Assembly (NCBI GenBank): GCA_013289835.1
Contig: JABCZG010000010.1
Location: 79,570 to 143,569 of the forward strand
Direction of reading: 5' to 3'
From: Acidobacteriota bacterium
GTDB lineage: Bacteria > Acidobacteriota > Terriglobia > Acidiferrales > UBA7541
Length of the DNA stretch: 64,000 bases
Part shown: piece by piece, positions 45,917 to 55,946 of the stretch
Position numbering within the stretch: position 1 is the stretch's first letter
How the letters are laid out: each line of letters starts with the position of its first letter
The notes under the pieces: model-generated
Told to the model about the DNA's origin: nothing
Database searches by the model: none
Seen by the model: the letters and a program-made list of their open reading frames with translations, nothing else
Made by a program: the position numbers and the translations under genes

Positions 45917-47083
45917 TCACTTCGCGTTGCTTTCGCCGGACTGCAAAAGCGCGGCGATGGCGTCTGCCGCCCGCTCTACCGCCCCGGGGGGACCCAAGAG
46001 TTCGCGCACCTCGGCCAATCCCCGGCGCATTTGCTCCAGACTCATTTTGCTCCCTTCCGACCCGGAAAGCAGCTTCACTGCTTCTTCCGAAACGCGTTGC
46101 GGCGTGAAATCGTCTTGAATCAGCTCCGGCACCACAGCCCGTCCGGCAATCAAGTTAACCATGCTGAAGAACTTGGTCTTCACCAATGGCTTTGCCAGTT
46201 TGGCCGTCAGCGGGGACAAGCGGTATACGACAATCATTGGCTTTCCGAGCAGCGCCGTTTCCACTGTTGCCGTCCCGCTGGACACAATTGCCAGGTTCGA
46301 AGCCGCCACCGCGTTGTACGTATCGCCCTCGATGAAGCGCACGCCCATCCGCTCGGGAAACGTCGCCTTGAGCCGCTCTAAGTCCAGCCCCGGCGCAACC
46401 GCGACAACCACCTCAGTCTTGGCTGGAAGTTCTTGCCCGATCCGTTCGAGCGCCTCCGCTAACACAGGCACGTGGTAGGCGATTTCTCCGCGCCGGCTTC
46501 CCGGCAGTACAGCGATTAGGCGATCCGCGCCATTTAGACTGTACTTCTTGCAAAATTCTTCCCGCGTCAGTGTGGCCGTAACGTTTCCCACCAGCGGATG
46601 GCCAATGAACTTCACCGGCACGCCAGCGTCGGCGTAGAACTTTTCTTCGAAATGGAAGATGCACAGCGCCTGCGCGAAGCGCCTCCGTACCAAATTCGCG
46701 CGCCAGGGCCGCCACGCCCAGAATTGCGGGCAGATGTAGTAAACATTGCGAATCCCTTTTGGAAGCAGTTTGCGGGCGAGCCGCAGATGAAAGCCGGGGA
46801 AGTCTGTCAGAATCGCCAGTGGAGGCCTCCGGCGTTCCGCCTCGTCCACGAGCCGGCGCATCGCGCGGCGCAGCGAGGGCAACCGCTTCAGCACTTCGGT
46901 GATGCCAACAACGGAAACTTCCGAATAATCCGTAATGATCTCAACTCCCGCCGCGCGCATTTGCGGCCCGCCCATGCCAAAAATCGCCACATCCAGGCGT
47001 TGCTTCAGTGCCGTAGCGAGCCGCGCGGCGTACATGTCTCCCGAAGCTTCGCCGGCGGAGAGAAGGAGCGGTATGGGTGGCAT
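45917..47083 (-). CDS. lpxB: Lipid-A-disaccharide synthase
   Basis: 388 residues, normal length. Family motifs: SAGEASGDMYAARL at the N-terminus, TDFPGFHLRLARKL, the VYYICPQFWAWRPWR block, and LPGSRRGEIAYHVPVL. It condenses UDP-2,3-diacylglucosamine with lipid X to make lipid A disaccharide at the inner membrane, so this is a diderm. It lies 17 bases after an ABC exporter pair and lipoprotein gene on the same strand, an arrangement that suggests an envelope-lipid operon. Confidence 0.95.
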   Translation of the reverse strand: MPPIPLLLSAGEASGDMYAARLATALKQRLDVAIFGMGGPQMRAAGVEIITDYSEVSVVGITEVLKRLPSLRRAMRRLVDEAERRRPPLAILTDFPGFHLRLARKLLPKGIRNVYYICPQFWAWRPWRANLVRRRFAQALCIFHFEEKFYADAGVPVKFIGHPLVGNVTATLTREEFCKKYSLNGADRLIAVLPGSRRGEIAYHVPVLAEALERIGQELPAKTEVVVAVAPGLDLERLKATFPERMGVRFIEGDTYNAVAASNLAIVSSGTATVETALLGKPMIVVYRLSPLTAKLAKPLVKTKFFSMVNLIAGRAVVPELIQDDFTPQRVSEEAVKLLSGSEGSKMSLEQMRRGLAEVRELLGPPGAVERAADAIAALLQSGESNAK

Positions 47084-47100
47084 GTGGCGGGTCGCGGTGC

Positions 47101-48978
47101 TCAGTCGCTGGCGGGCAGCGGCGACGGTTCGGTGGTGCCGTTCGCCTCGGTGGGCAAGTGCAATTCCTGCTCTTTATATTGGAGCTGGTAGAGCCGGTAA
47201 TAAATCCCGCGTTCGGCAAGAAGCTCCTGGTGCGCGCCCTGCTCTCGCAAGCGGCCCTTATGGAACACCAGAATGCGGTCCGCGTGTTGAATGGTGCTGA
47301 GCCGATGCGCAATCACCAGCGCCGTGCGCCCGGAGAGCAAGCGCCCCAGCGCTTCGCGAATCAGCAACTCTGTTTTTGTGTCCACGCTCGAAGTGGCTTC
47401 GTCCAGAATCAGGAAGCGCGGATTGTGGGCCAGCGCGCGCGCGAAATTGATCAGCTGCCGTTGTCCAACGGAAAGCGTCGAGCCGCGCTCGTTCACGCTG
47501 GAAGCCACTCCCTCCGGTAACGACTCCACAAAATCCCCAAGTCCAATCTCCTGGACCGCGCTTTCCACGGTTGTGCGATTGATGCCCGGAGTGCCGAGGC
47601 AAATGTTCGATTCGATCGTCCCCGTAAACAGAAACGGGTCTTGCAGCACAATGCCGAATTGCCGCCGCAAATCCTGCAACTCGATCAATCGAATGTCCTT
47701 GCCGTCCAGAAGAATTTGCCCGCGCTGAACGTCGTAAAAACGCAGCAAAAGGGAGATCAGCGTGGTTTTCCCCGCGCCCGTATGCCCGACGATGGCGATG
47801 GTCTGCCCGGGCTCCACGCGGAACGAAACGTCGCGCAAGACCCAATCTTCGTCGTTCGGCTCAGCAACGTTGCGGTAGCTGAACCACACATTGCGAAATT
47901 CGATTTCCCCGCGAGGATTATCCAGTGGAATCGCGTTGGGATCCGATTCCACGAGCACCGGCTCATCGAGCAGCTTAAAAATGCGCTCGGACGCGGCCAT
48001 GGCCGACTGCAGAATGTTGAATTTTTCGCTGAGGTCCTGAATCGGCCGGAAGAAGCGCTGCGCAAACATCGTGAAGGCCGTGAGAACACCCAAACTGAGA
48101 GCGCCGTGCAGGATGCGATTTCCGCCGGACCAGTAGATCAGCGCGATTGTGGCGAAGCTCAGAAATTCGACCGCCGGATAAAAAAGGGCGTAAGCCAGAA
48201 TCGCATCGCGCCACGCCAGCATATTGTCGCGATTGCGCTTCTCGAACTCCTCGACCGCTTTGCGCTCGCGGTTGAAAAGCTGTACCACACTCATCCCGGA
48301 AATGTATTCCTGCAGGAACGCGTTGATGCGCGCAATGGCCGTGCGGATGCGGCGATTCGCATCGCGAACGTATTTGCGGAAAATCATCGTGACAATCAGA
48401 ATGCCCGGCAGGACCGCAAGCGTGTCCAGCGCCAGCCGCCGGTCAATTCTGAAAAGCAGCGCCGCCATGACCACGAGGAGGAAGAAGTCGTTGATCATGG
48501 TAACCACGCCCGCCGCGAACAGATCGTTGAGCGCATCCACGTCCGTCGTCACCCGCGTCACCAGCCGGCCAACCGGATTGCGGTCGAAATAGCTCATCGG
48601 CAACCGCTGCATGTGGCCGAAAATCTCGCCGCGCATGTCGTACATAGTCTGCTGCCCCACGCGCTGCATGATGCGAAGCTGGATGTATTGCGCGAGGAAG
48701 TCGAATGCCAGCACCCCGAGATAAATCAAGCTAAGCCAGAGGATGCCCGTCCACGCCGACGGTTCCGTGATCGCGCCCTTCAGTTCGGGAACAAAATAGC
48801 TGTCAATGGCTTTTCGAAAGATCAGCGGCGGGGCCAGTTCGAGCGGCGTGACGATGGCCACCAGGACGAGCGCCAGCACCACGTGCCATTTGTACGGCTT
48901 CATGTATTGCAGAAGCCGCCGCATTAAGCGCGAATCGTACGCTTTGCCGAGGGCTTCTTCTTCGTGCAAATTGCTCAT
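47101..48978 (-). CDS. ABC exporter half-transporter, consensus-site partner
   Basis: 625 residues: six-helix membrane domain (about 30-330) and an ATPase domain with GHTGAGKTTL, Walker B FLILDEATSS carrying the catalytic Glu, and IAHRLSTI. Its signature loop reads LSVGQ instead of LSGGQ. Its partner has the opposite defects, so the two form an asymmetric heterodimer like TM287/288 or BmrCD. It overlaps the partner gene by four bases (48975-48978). The transported substrate is unknown; lpxB downstream makes a lipid or envelope component a reasonable guess. Confidence 0.92.
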   Translation of the reverse strand: MSNLHEEEALGKAYDSRLMRRLLQYMKPYKWHVVLALVLVAIVTPLELAPPLIFRKAIDSYFVPELKGAITEPSAWTGILWLSLIYLGVLAFDFLAQYIQLRIMQRVGQQTMYDMRGEIFGHMQRLPMSYFDRNPVGRLVTRVTTDVDALNDLFAAGVVTMINDFFLLVVMAALLFRIDRRLALDTLAVLPGILIVTMIFRKYVRDANRRIRTAIARINAFLQEYISGMSVVQLFNRERKAVEEFEKRNRDNMLAWRDAILAYALFYPAVEFLSFATIALIYWSGGNRILHGALSLGVLTAFTMFAQRFFRPIQDLSEKFNILQSAMAASERIFKLLDEPVLVESDPNAIPLDNPRGEIEFRNVWFSYRNVAEPNDEDWVLRDVSFRVEPGQTIAIVGHTGAGKTTLISLLLRFYDVQRGQILLDGKDIRLIELQDLRRQFGIVLQDPFLFTGTIESNICLGTPGINRTTVESAVQEIGLGDFVESLPEGVASSVNERGSTLSVGQRQLINFARALAHNPRFLILDEATSSVDTKTELLIREALGRLLSGRTALVIAHRLSTIQHADRILVFHKGRLREQGAHQELLAERGIYYRLYQLQYKEQELHLPTEANGTTEPSPLPASD

Positions 48979-50927
48979 GCGCGTTCGAGCTCTTCTTCCA
49001 GCAACTGTTTGTGATACAAATCCGCGTAATAACCACCACGGGTGAGCAGCTCGTCATGCGTTCCGCACTCGGCGATGGCTCCCGCGACCAAGACGACGAT
49101 CTGGTCGGCATCGCGCACGGTCGAGGTGCGGTGCGAAATCAGGATCGTCGTGCGCCCTTCCATAATTCCGCGCAGGCCGGTCAGGATGCGCTCTTCGGTT
49201 TGCGTGTCCACGGCGGAAAGGGAATCGTCCAGGATGAGGATTCGCGGATCGCGCACCACCGCGCGCGCAATCGCGGCCCGTTGCTTTTGCCCGCCCGAAA
49301 GCGTGATGCCGCGTTCGCCGACCATGGTCTGGTATCCCTTGGCGAAGTCCACGACCTCAGCATCCAGGCTGGCGAGTTCCGCCGCCTCCCGCACGCGCCG
49401 TTCTTCGTAGTCCGACAGGCCAAAAGCGATGTTGCCGCCCACGGTCTCGCCGAACAGATAAGTGTCCTGCGGCACGAACCCGATGGACTGCCGCAGCGTG
49501 ACGAGAGGCCATTCGCGAATCGGGCGCCCGTCGATCAAAACTGAATCGTTTGGCGCCTCCCAGAGCCGCGCAATGAGTGCGGCGAGCGTAGTCTTGCCGC
49601 TGCCGGTCGGCCCGACTATGGCAAGTGTAGATCCCGCAGGAATTTTCAGATTTATGTCGTGAAGTATCGGATGCGCGCCGCTGCCGTTGGATTTCCCGGA
49701 GCCATTGGCTCCCGCTCCGGAAAGGGTGGTCGGATAGGTAAACGTGAGATGGCGGAATTCGATTTCGCCGCGTGGCTTGGTGCCTTCGGGAACTCTCGCA
49801 TTGCGATCATCAATGTTGGGCTGGGCACTGAGAATGTAATTCAGCCGGCCCATGGAGGCTGCGCCGCGCTGAAAAATATTTGTAACCCATCCAAGAGCAA
49901 TCATCGGCCACACCAGCACGGTGAGGTATCCATTGAAAGCGATGAACGCGCCGAGCGAAATCTTTCCGCTGAACACCTGGTGACCGCCCTGCCACAGCAC
50001 AATCAAAAAGCTCGTGCCAATCAGCGCCTGGAGCGACGGCATGAACATGCTCCATATTCGGATCAGGCGGATGTTTCGCGAGACATACTCGCGGTTGGGC
50101 TGGTCGAAGCCGCGAATCTCCGCTTCTTCCTGCGCGTACGCCCGCACCACGCGCACGCCGGCAAGATTCTCCTGCACGCGCGCCGTCAGCGTTGCGAGCG
50201 CCGCCTGGATTTTTTCGTAGAGGTCATGAATGGTTTTGCCAAAAAACCACACGGCGACGGCCACTATTGGCGCGGGAAGGAGAACCCACAGCGTCAGCGA
50301 AGGCGACAGCGTCACCATCACCAGGATGGCCATGATCATGGTGATGATGGTCGTCGCGCTGTACATGATCCCTGGCCCCAGCACCATGCGCACCGCGTTC
50401 AAGTCATTTGTGGCGCGCGACATCAGCTCCCCGGTGCGGTTGCGTACGTAGAATTCCGGCTCGAGAATCAGCAGCCGTTTCAGAAGATCGTTGCGAATGT
50501 CGAATTCGATGTCGCGCGACACCCCGATCAGTATCCATCGGGCGGAGAAGGACAGCACGCCCTTGATCGCCACACAGAGAACCACGATCAAGCAATAGAT
50601 GCCTAGCGTGCGCCGGCTGCCTGGCGCGTAGTAGGGAATGAATCGGCTAAGTGCCGACGAATTCAGGCCCAGGACCGCCGGAACTCCTGTTTGTGTGTTG
50701 TGCTCGAATGGAACTCGATTGCCCGCCAGCGTGTCCGTCATTACGCCCGTGGCGAGTGGGAGCACGTTTCCGATAATCCCCATAAGCACGACGGTAAGCA
50801 GTCCGAATACAATGCCACCTGTATAGCGCCGCAGATACGGAACCAGTCCGCTCAAGTCCTTCTTGGGCGGCGAGTCCAGGGTGCTCTTGGCTGCCCGCTT
50901 GGTTGTATCTGATGCGGCCGCGCTCAT
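48975..50927 (-). CDS. ABC exporter half-transporter, degenerate-site partner
   Basis: 650 residues: membrane domain (about 30-345), then an ATPase domain with GPTGSGKTTL, a full LSGGQKQR signature, and ILILDDSLSAVD in which Asp replaces the catalytic Glu. This is the degenerate half of a heterodimeric exporter. About 15 Gly/Ser/Asn-rich residues (GAGANGSGKSNGSGAH, around 420-435) form an insert ahead of Walker A. The gene overlaps the lipoprotein gene upstream and the partner downstream by four bases each. Confidence 0.92.
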   Translation of the reverse strand: MSAAASDTTKRAAKSTLDSPPKKDLSGLVPYLRRYTGGIVFGLLTVVLMGIIGNVLPLATGVMTDTLAGNRVPFEHNTQTGVPAVLGLNSSALSRFIPYYAPGSRRTLGIYCLIVVLCVAIKGVLSFSARWILIGVSRDIEFDIRNDLLKRLLILEPEFYVRNRTGELMSRATNDLNAVRMVLGPGIMYSATTIITMIMAILVMVTLSPSLTLWVLLPAPIVAVAVWFFGKTIHDLYEKIQAALATLTARVQENLAGVRVVRAYAQEEAEIRGFDQPNREYVSRNIRLIRIWSMFMPSLQALIGTSFLIVLWQGGHQVFSGKISLGAFIAFNGYLTVLVWPMIALGWVTNIFQRGAASMGRLNYILSAQPNIDDRNARVPEGTKPRGEIEFRHLTFTYPTTLSGAGANGSGKSNGSGAHPILHDINLKIPAGSTLAIVGPTGSGKTTLAALIARLWEAPNDSVLIDGRPIREWPLVTLRQSIGFVPQDTYLFGETVGGNIAFGLSDYEERRVREAAELASLDAEVVDFAKGYQTMVGERGITLSGGQKQRAAIARAVVRDPRILILDDSLSAVDTQTEERILTGLRGIMEGRTTILISHRTSTVRDADQIVVLVAGAIAECGTHDELLTRGGYYADLYHKQLLEEELERA

Positions 50928-51622
50928 CGCAGGGTCGACCTCACATCCTGCAAAGTTGCCGACTCGAGAACAAAGTGCTCATACGTCCGGTCCAGAGATT
51001 GATAGCGCTTGGTCGCCGAATTGTAACGCACGCCGATCGGCAGCACGTGGGTATCGAGAGCGCCTTTCAGCGGCGTGAAATAAAGTTGCAGGCCTTTCTC
51101 ATCGTTCTGCTCGTATTGCAGGCGCCAGCCGGTCACCGGTGTCAGCGGCGTTAGTCCCAGGTAGCCCTTCTGATTCTTCAAATGTTCGTCGCAGCGCAGG
51201 ACTTCCGCCCATTTTCCGTCGGTGTTTTCGGCCACCACCACGCGCGTAACGATTGTTCCCGGCAAATTGTTCGTCGGCGTCTTTGGCACCACGTTGGCCA
51301 CCAGAAATTCCTGCTTCCCGTTCTTCGCCAAGTCGCCAAAGACCAGCACTTGGGACTCGCTCCCCAGCAACGCCGTCGCCGCCAACTGCATATCTTCCGG
51401 CACGGCTGGCTCAGCGGGCTTCGTTTCCGCCTGTGTCGCAGGTTTGGGCGCATCCGCGCCGCACCCGCCCAGAAGAATACTCAGGCACAAGACACTCAAT
51501 GAGGATTTCAGTGGGAGTCTCCCGATCCGGGACGTGCCAACGCACCAGCCCCCTCTTACGAAGGACGGAACGCTTCCAGCCCCGTTAGCACGTCTACAGT
51601 CGCTTTGTGAGGTTTTTTCCAT
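50924..51622 (-). CDS. Unknown lipoprotein of the ABC exporter operon
   Basis: 232 residues. A hydrophobic stretch ends with a lipobox LLGGC (Cys near residue 54), so mature protein should be lipid-anchored. The 40-residue stretch before the signal is unusually long, and the true start may lie downstream, but no better start codon is visible. The mature part has no motif I can name. The last four bases overlap the exporter gene (50924-50927), which makes it the first gene of the exporter-lpxB operon. Confidence 0.75.
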   Translation of the reverse strand: MEKTSQSDCRRANGAGSVPSFVRGGWCVGTSRIGRLPLKSSLSVLCLSILLGGCGADAPKPATQAETKPAEPAVPEDMQLAATALLGSESQVLVFGDLAKNGKQEFLVANVVPKTPTNNLPGTIVTRVVVAENTDGKWAEVLRCDEHLKNQKGYLGLTPLTPVTGWRLQYEQNDEKGLQLYFTPLKGALDTHVLPIGVRYNSATKRYQSLDRTYEHFVLESATLQDVRSTLR

Positions 51623-51757
51623 CAGCGAAGTAACGCCGCAACTGCCATCTCAACTACTAGACCGCGCCCAGCCAACCGCGTATTCCATCAATTCTATCCG
51701 TTGCCGCCCCTTCGTGGAAGAACTCCTCGAAGCGGGCTTGCTCAAGGCTGGAACGCA

Positions 51758-52438
51758 TCAGCGCTGCGCCAGAATCGCGTCCAGCCGGGCTTCAAAATTT
51801 TCCTCGCCTTCGGACCACAATTCGCTGCGCTCCACCGGCAGCGCCCGTTCCACCGCTTCCACCCATTGGAACAATTGTTGGATGTTCTCCCGCGTCTTTG
51901 CGTGATATTCCTTCAAGTTCGCGCTCGATGCCATCCATTGGCGAAACGTATGCTCCATCGGATGATCCGAGGAGTTAAACGGATTCGAAGCTGCTCCCGG
52001 CGCGAGCAGCCCGCCGTGCCCCGTGAAAAAATGTTCGAATCCCAGGTCGGCCATGAAATGTCCCGAGCTGGCCGCCAGCCCGCCGTCATATTCGGGGCCG
52101 TGGCATACCAGCACCAGCGGCTCCGGCTTGTGGTGCCACTTCAGGTTCTCGATGTCGAAGCTCCATAAATCCCATTTTGCGTTCACGAAATAAGCCGTGT
52201 CCGCGTTCAGGTGCTGAACCGCCATCGCCGTCACTTCCGCCGGCCCCATTTTCAGCGGGCGCAGGTCCCACTCCGCGACCGGGATCTCCGTCGGATCCAC
52301 TGCCTGTACGATCAGCTCGGTAAAGGAACTCTGCGTAGCCGAAAGCGGCGCGGTGGTCAGGAACCGCGCGAACTCCGCGAGCATCGTCTCCAGTGAAAAA
52401 TCGCGCGTCCACACGCGCAAGTACGCATGATTGGCCAT
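51758..52438 (-). CDS. Unknown soluble protein
   Basis: 226 residues, no signal or membrane segment. The sequence is rich in Trp, His and Phe (KWDLWSFDIENLKWHHKPEP, then HFMADLGFEHFFTGHGG) and ends in a helical part. The family is not recognised. A TATAAT on the minus strand (52463-52458) lies 20 bases before the ATG and is a plausible -10 element, without a good -35. Confidence 0.7.
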   Translation of the reverse strand: MANHAYLRVWTRDFSLETMLAEFARFLTTAPLSATQSSFTELIVQAVDPTEIPVAEWDLRPLKMGPAEVTAMAVQHLNADTAYFVNAKWDLWSFDIENLKWHHKPEPLVLVCHGPEYDGGLAASSGHFMADLGFEHFFTGHGGLLAPGAASNPFNSSDHPMEHTFRQWMASSANLKEYHAKTRENIQQLFQWVEAVERALPVERSELWSEGEENFEARLDAILAQR

Positions 52439-52528
52439 TAAGGTTTATACCTATGGGATTATACCGGGCGGGCAGGGAAGAGGCGAATCGGGCCAGCGAG
52501 AAGTCACGCGCTAGATTGCTTCGGCGAT

Positions 52529-55333
52529 TCAGCTCCCGCTGTTCGCGCTCTTCGCGCGGGCGGACGGCTCTTCCGCCGATGTGAAACTCTGCGCAATCTC
52601 TTTCAACCTTTCGCGCAAGGATTCTCCGACGCCGGCAAACACCTGGGCGCACGCCTCGCGCAGTTTTTCTTCCGCCGAGCCCGCAATTCCTGAAATCATG
52701 TCGCGCGACTGGTGATCCAGCGACGCCACCGTCGCCAGCATCCACTGATTCGATACATTTTCCAGCTTGCCCTTGTACTGTTCCGCCGCGCGCTCGCTCA
52801 TCTGCCCGTAGACGTGCTCCATTTCCTTGTGGTGCGCGTCCGTCATCGCCTTCCACGAATCCAGCAGCGGCCCAAATCCTTCCTGCACCCGCGTTTGCGC
52901 TTCCGCAATTCCTACCTCGAGCGCTCCGCCCATGGCTCCCTGGAACCGCCGCAAAAAGTCTTCTTGCTCGGCCGTCACGTGCTGCGAAAACTCCGCGCGC
53001 GCCGCGTCCATTTGCGCACCGGCAGCTTCGACCGACCGACGCAATTCATCGCCAAAGCCATCGAGTTCCTGCCGGCCCGTGCGCTGAATTTCATCCGTAA
53101 ACGCCGCCGCCGTTGTGTCTGCCGCATCCGCGAAAAGCGCCCGCGCGCGTTCGAACGCGTCCCGCACCACTTCTTCCATCTGCGTCTGCGTGTGTCCCAC
53201 GAAATTGCGGCTCGAATGGTCCAGTTCGCCCGCAAACACGCTGGATATCTCGCCCGCTTTTTCCCGCATCTGGTTCGCAGCCTGTTCCACGGCCCGGTCC
53301 GCTTGATTCTGAATCTGCGTCTGCGCCTTTTTCTCGTACCATTCCGCGGACTTGAAAATCTCTTCCACCACTTGATGCTTCAAGTCGACGACTTTTCCTT
53401 CCAGCTCCGTAAGATTGCGCCCGGTAATCGTTTGAGAAGACTCCTGCAGCAGTTGCTCCACGCTCCCCAGATTCTCCCGGAAGCGCCCCAGCGATTCCGC
53501 AAACGCCTCGTCCGCCACATTGCGAATTCGATCCTGCTGCATCGTCAGCGCCGCATCCAGCAAAGCCCGTCCGCCCGCCAGCCGGTGAATCGCTTCTTCG
53601 GTTTGCGACACGTGCGGTTGCACCATCTCCTCGATTTGCCGGTCAAACTGCGCCACCGCCTCGCGGCTAGCCTCGTCAAACGTGGCGCGAATCCGCGCGT
53701 TGATATCTTCGAAGAACGCTCCCGATTCGCGGTGCAATTCATTTCGCTGCAAGCTCGCAAGGTCGCCCAATTGCGATTGAAATTCGCCCAACGCCTGCCG
53801 CCGCGCCGTTTCGAGCTGCTCCGAATGATGTTCGAGCTTTTCGCTAATCTCGCCGGCGCGCGTCAGCGACCCTTCCAGCCGCTGCGAAAGCTCTTGCAGA
53901 CCATCGCGGAGTGCGGCCACACGCTGTTCCGATTCCGCTGTGGCACTCGCCGCCGCTTCCTTCGCCGCCGCTGCGTGCCGTTCCATCTCCTCGCGCAATT
54001 GAGACATCAAGCTGCTGGCGTGCTCGTTCAATCCACCCGCGGCGCGATCCTGCGCCTCCGCGAGCGTACTTTTCACGGCCGTCCGCCAGCGCGCCTGCGC
54101 GGCTTCCAGCTCGCTCGCCAGCTGCTCATGCCACGACGATCGAGCTGTGGACAAAGCCACCGACACCTGCTCTTGAATCTCTTTGGCCGCTGTAAGCAGC
54201 GCTTCGCGCTGCCCCGTAGCCGTCTCTTCTTTCTGCGTTGCCGTTTCCTCGAGCGTCCGCGTCGCCGCTTCCGCGCGTGCCGCCATTTGCGATTCCGCCT
54301 GCTCCGCCTGAGCCTTCAACCGCGCAGTCGTCTCCTCCGCTTGTTGGCACGCATTCCGCAAAGTCTCCGCCGTGCTTTCCAATTTCTGCGCATGCTCGTT
54401 GCGTTGCGTCGCGCCTTCTTGCGCGAGCCTTGCCGTAAGATCGTGCGTTAGCTGCTCCAGTTGGGGCGCAAGCCACCGCGGCAATTCATTTCGCAAAGTC
54501 TCGGCCGCCGCCGCGTGCAGCGTCCGCGAATACTCGCTGGCTTCCTCCTGGAGTTTCTCGATGGCGTGCGTCGTTTCGTTGGAGATCTCCGCTCTCCCGG
54601 CCGCGAATTTCTGCTCCCACTGTTCGAACGAGAGCCGCCGTTCCGCCGAAACCGCCTGCGAAGCTGCTTCCTTCGTCGCCGCCTGAATCTGCTGCTTCGC
54701 ATCGGCCACCAGCCGCGCCACTTGCCGCGCAAGCTGCAGGGAGGCGTCCGTGGTGCTCACCGGAGAAGGGAACACTCGTATCTTGTCCGCTCCGGCGGCG
54801 GGTGAAACCTCAGCCTCATTCAACGCCAGCGTGATATCTGTTTCAGCCGCCTGAGGCGTGAGCTGCGGCGGTTCCGGCGCCGCGTCCGTTCGCGACGAAA
54901 CTTGCGCCGTCGCCGTCATCGAAAACCAATCTTCCGGCGGAAACGCAATCCCCCACACATTCCCGGAAACCTCCAGCTCCAGCGCCACTTGAAAAAGCTG
55001 CCGTACCGTTCGCGGCCTTTGAATCCACGCCACGCGCCCGCGCACCGTTCGCGGCGGCTGGCCCGTCTCCGGGTGCGGAATCTCCATCGTCACCCACATA
55101 TTTTTCAGAACGTAGTGCTTCGATTGGTAGCGGCAGCCGTGGCAATTCACAATCAGCGAAGAGGTCCGTTCCACAAACGGCCGTCCCAGCGCGTCCACAC
55201 CCGTAACCACCAGCGGTACCGCTTGCACGATGCGCGTGCTCCGGCGCTTTCTCAATTCCGAACTCGTGTTGGCCGCGCTTTCGGACACCATTTCAGTTGT
55301 CTCATCGGCAAAATTGCCGCTAAATTCATCCAT
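52529..55333 (-). CDS. PilZ-like domain fused to a very long coiled coil
   Basis: 934 residues. The N-terminal 150 residues look like a PilZ domain: the basic RKRRSTR (about 28-34) is the RxxxR-type c-di-GMP motif, with NCHGCRY near 62 in place of the usual D/NxSxxG, then VRGRVAWIQRP and FQVALELE. From about 180 to 920 the protein is almost one continuous Ala/Glu/Gln/Arg-rich coiled coil, with no membrane helix. This would make a long rod with a possible c-di-GMP sensor at one end. It resembles no named protein that I know. Confidence 0.75.
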   Translation of the reverse strand: MDEFSGNFADETTEMVSESAANTSSELRKRRSTRIVQAVPLVVTGVDALGRPFVERTSSLIVNCHGCRYQSKHYVLKNMWVTMEIPHPETGQPPRTVRGRVAWIQRPRTVRQLFQVALELEVSGNVWGIAFPPEDWFSMTATAQVSSRTDAAPEPPQLTPQAAETDITLALNEAEVSPAAGADKIRVFPSPVSTTDASLQLARQVARLVADAKQQIQAATKEAASQAVSAERRLSFEQWEQKFAAGRAEISNETTHAIEKLQEEASEYSRTLHAAAAETLRNELPRWLAPQLEQLTHDLTARLAQEGATQRNEHAQKLESTAETLRNACQQAEETTARLKAQAEQAESQMAARAEAATRTLEETATQKEETATGQREALLTAAKEIQEQVSVALSTARSSWHEQLASELEAAQARWRTAVKSTLAEAQDRAAGGLNEHASSLMSQLREEMERHAAAAKEAAASATAESEQRVAALRDGLQELSQRLEGSLTRAGEISEKLEHHSEQLETARRQALGEFQSQLGDLASLQRNELHRESGAFFEDINARIRATFDEASREAVAQFDRQIEEMVQPHVSQTEEAIHRLAGGRALLDAALTMQQDRIRNVADEAFAESLGRFRENLGSVEQLLQESSQTITGRNLTELEGKVVDLKHQVVEEIFKSAEWYEKKAQTQIQNQADRAVEQAANQMREKAGEISSVFAGELDHSSRNFVGHTQTQMEEVVRDAFERARALFADAADTTAAAFTDEIQRTGRQELDGFGDELRRSVEAAGAQMDAARAEFSQHVTAEQEDFLRRFQGAMGGALEVGIAEAQTRVQEGFGPLLDSWKAMTDAHHKEMEHVYGQMSERAAEQYKGKLENVSNQWMLATVASLDHQSRDMISGIAGSAEEKLREACAQVFAGVGESLRERLKEIAQSFTSAEEPSARAKSANSGS

Positions 55334-55412
55334 ACGAACCGCCGCTGCCCCTCAGCTCACTCAGATTTTTCGCGAACAACGGACGCCAGTCTGGCTGATT
55401 CGCCGCGCTGGC

Positions 55413-55730
55413 TCAGTGGGTGCCTTCCGAGGTCGGCCGGCGGTGTGCTCCCGTCAGGAACATCCACGCTTCTTTTGCGACCCAGATTGGCCCTACCAGC
55501 AAATAGATCGGTCCCTGGAAAAACGCCGGATGGTTTCCTTCGATCTTGTGGCCGAGAAGCAGGAACACCCATCCGCCGACAAAAAATCCCGCTCCCCACA
55601 ACCACTTCATGAACACGAAAAGGATAAGCCCCACAAAAATCATGGGGATTCCTACGCCGTGCAGGAACTTGTTCCAGCCGGATTCATGCTCGTGATCGTA
55701 CTGCGCCATGTAGTGCGCCAGGTTCGGCAT
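55413..55730 (-). CDS. DUF962/Mpo1-like membrane protein
   Basis: 105 residues. Helices at about 27-45 and 49-63 and a final one at about 77-93. HKIEGNHPAFF is the family signature and HESGWNKFLHGVGIP matches the N-terminus of the DUF962/Mpo1 family, whose yeast member is a dioxygenase of 2-hydroxy fatty acids. The ATG at 55730 is chosen because AGGAGG lies about seven bases upstream. Confidence 0.85.
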   Translation of the reverse strand: MPNLAHYMAQYDHEHESGWNKFLHGVGIPMIFVGLILFVFMKWLWGAGFFVGGWVFLLLGHKIEGNHPAFFQGPIYLLVGPIWVAKEAWMFLTGAHRRPTSEGTH

Positions 55731-55946
55731 CAGCGCACCTCCTGTCAGCGGCAGGGCAGCTGCCATTCGGTCGGCGGGAGGACTTGCGACCTTGAGAAGT
55801 AGACTCTATACCTGAATGAAAAAATTGGCTAGAGCGTCCTGGGTGTACTAGCAGCGAAGTACGAGCAACTCAACTGGAAAGTGTTGAAATGTATGACTTT
55901 ATCGAGTGACGTGCCCAACTCAGCCCCAGCCGCCCGCTCGCAGAAC

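Noticed and set aside
52712..54451. 579-codon frame antisense to the PilZ/coiled-coil gene
   Set aside because: Extremely Arg/Leu/His rich, as expected for the complement of a GC-rich coiled-coil gene. No ribosome site or domain.
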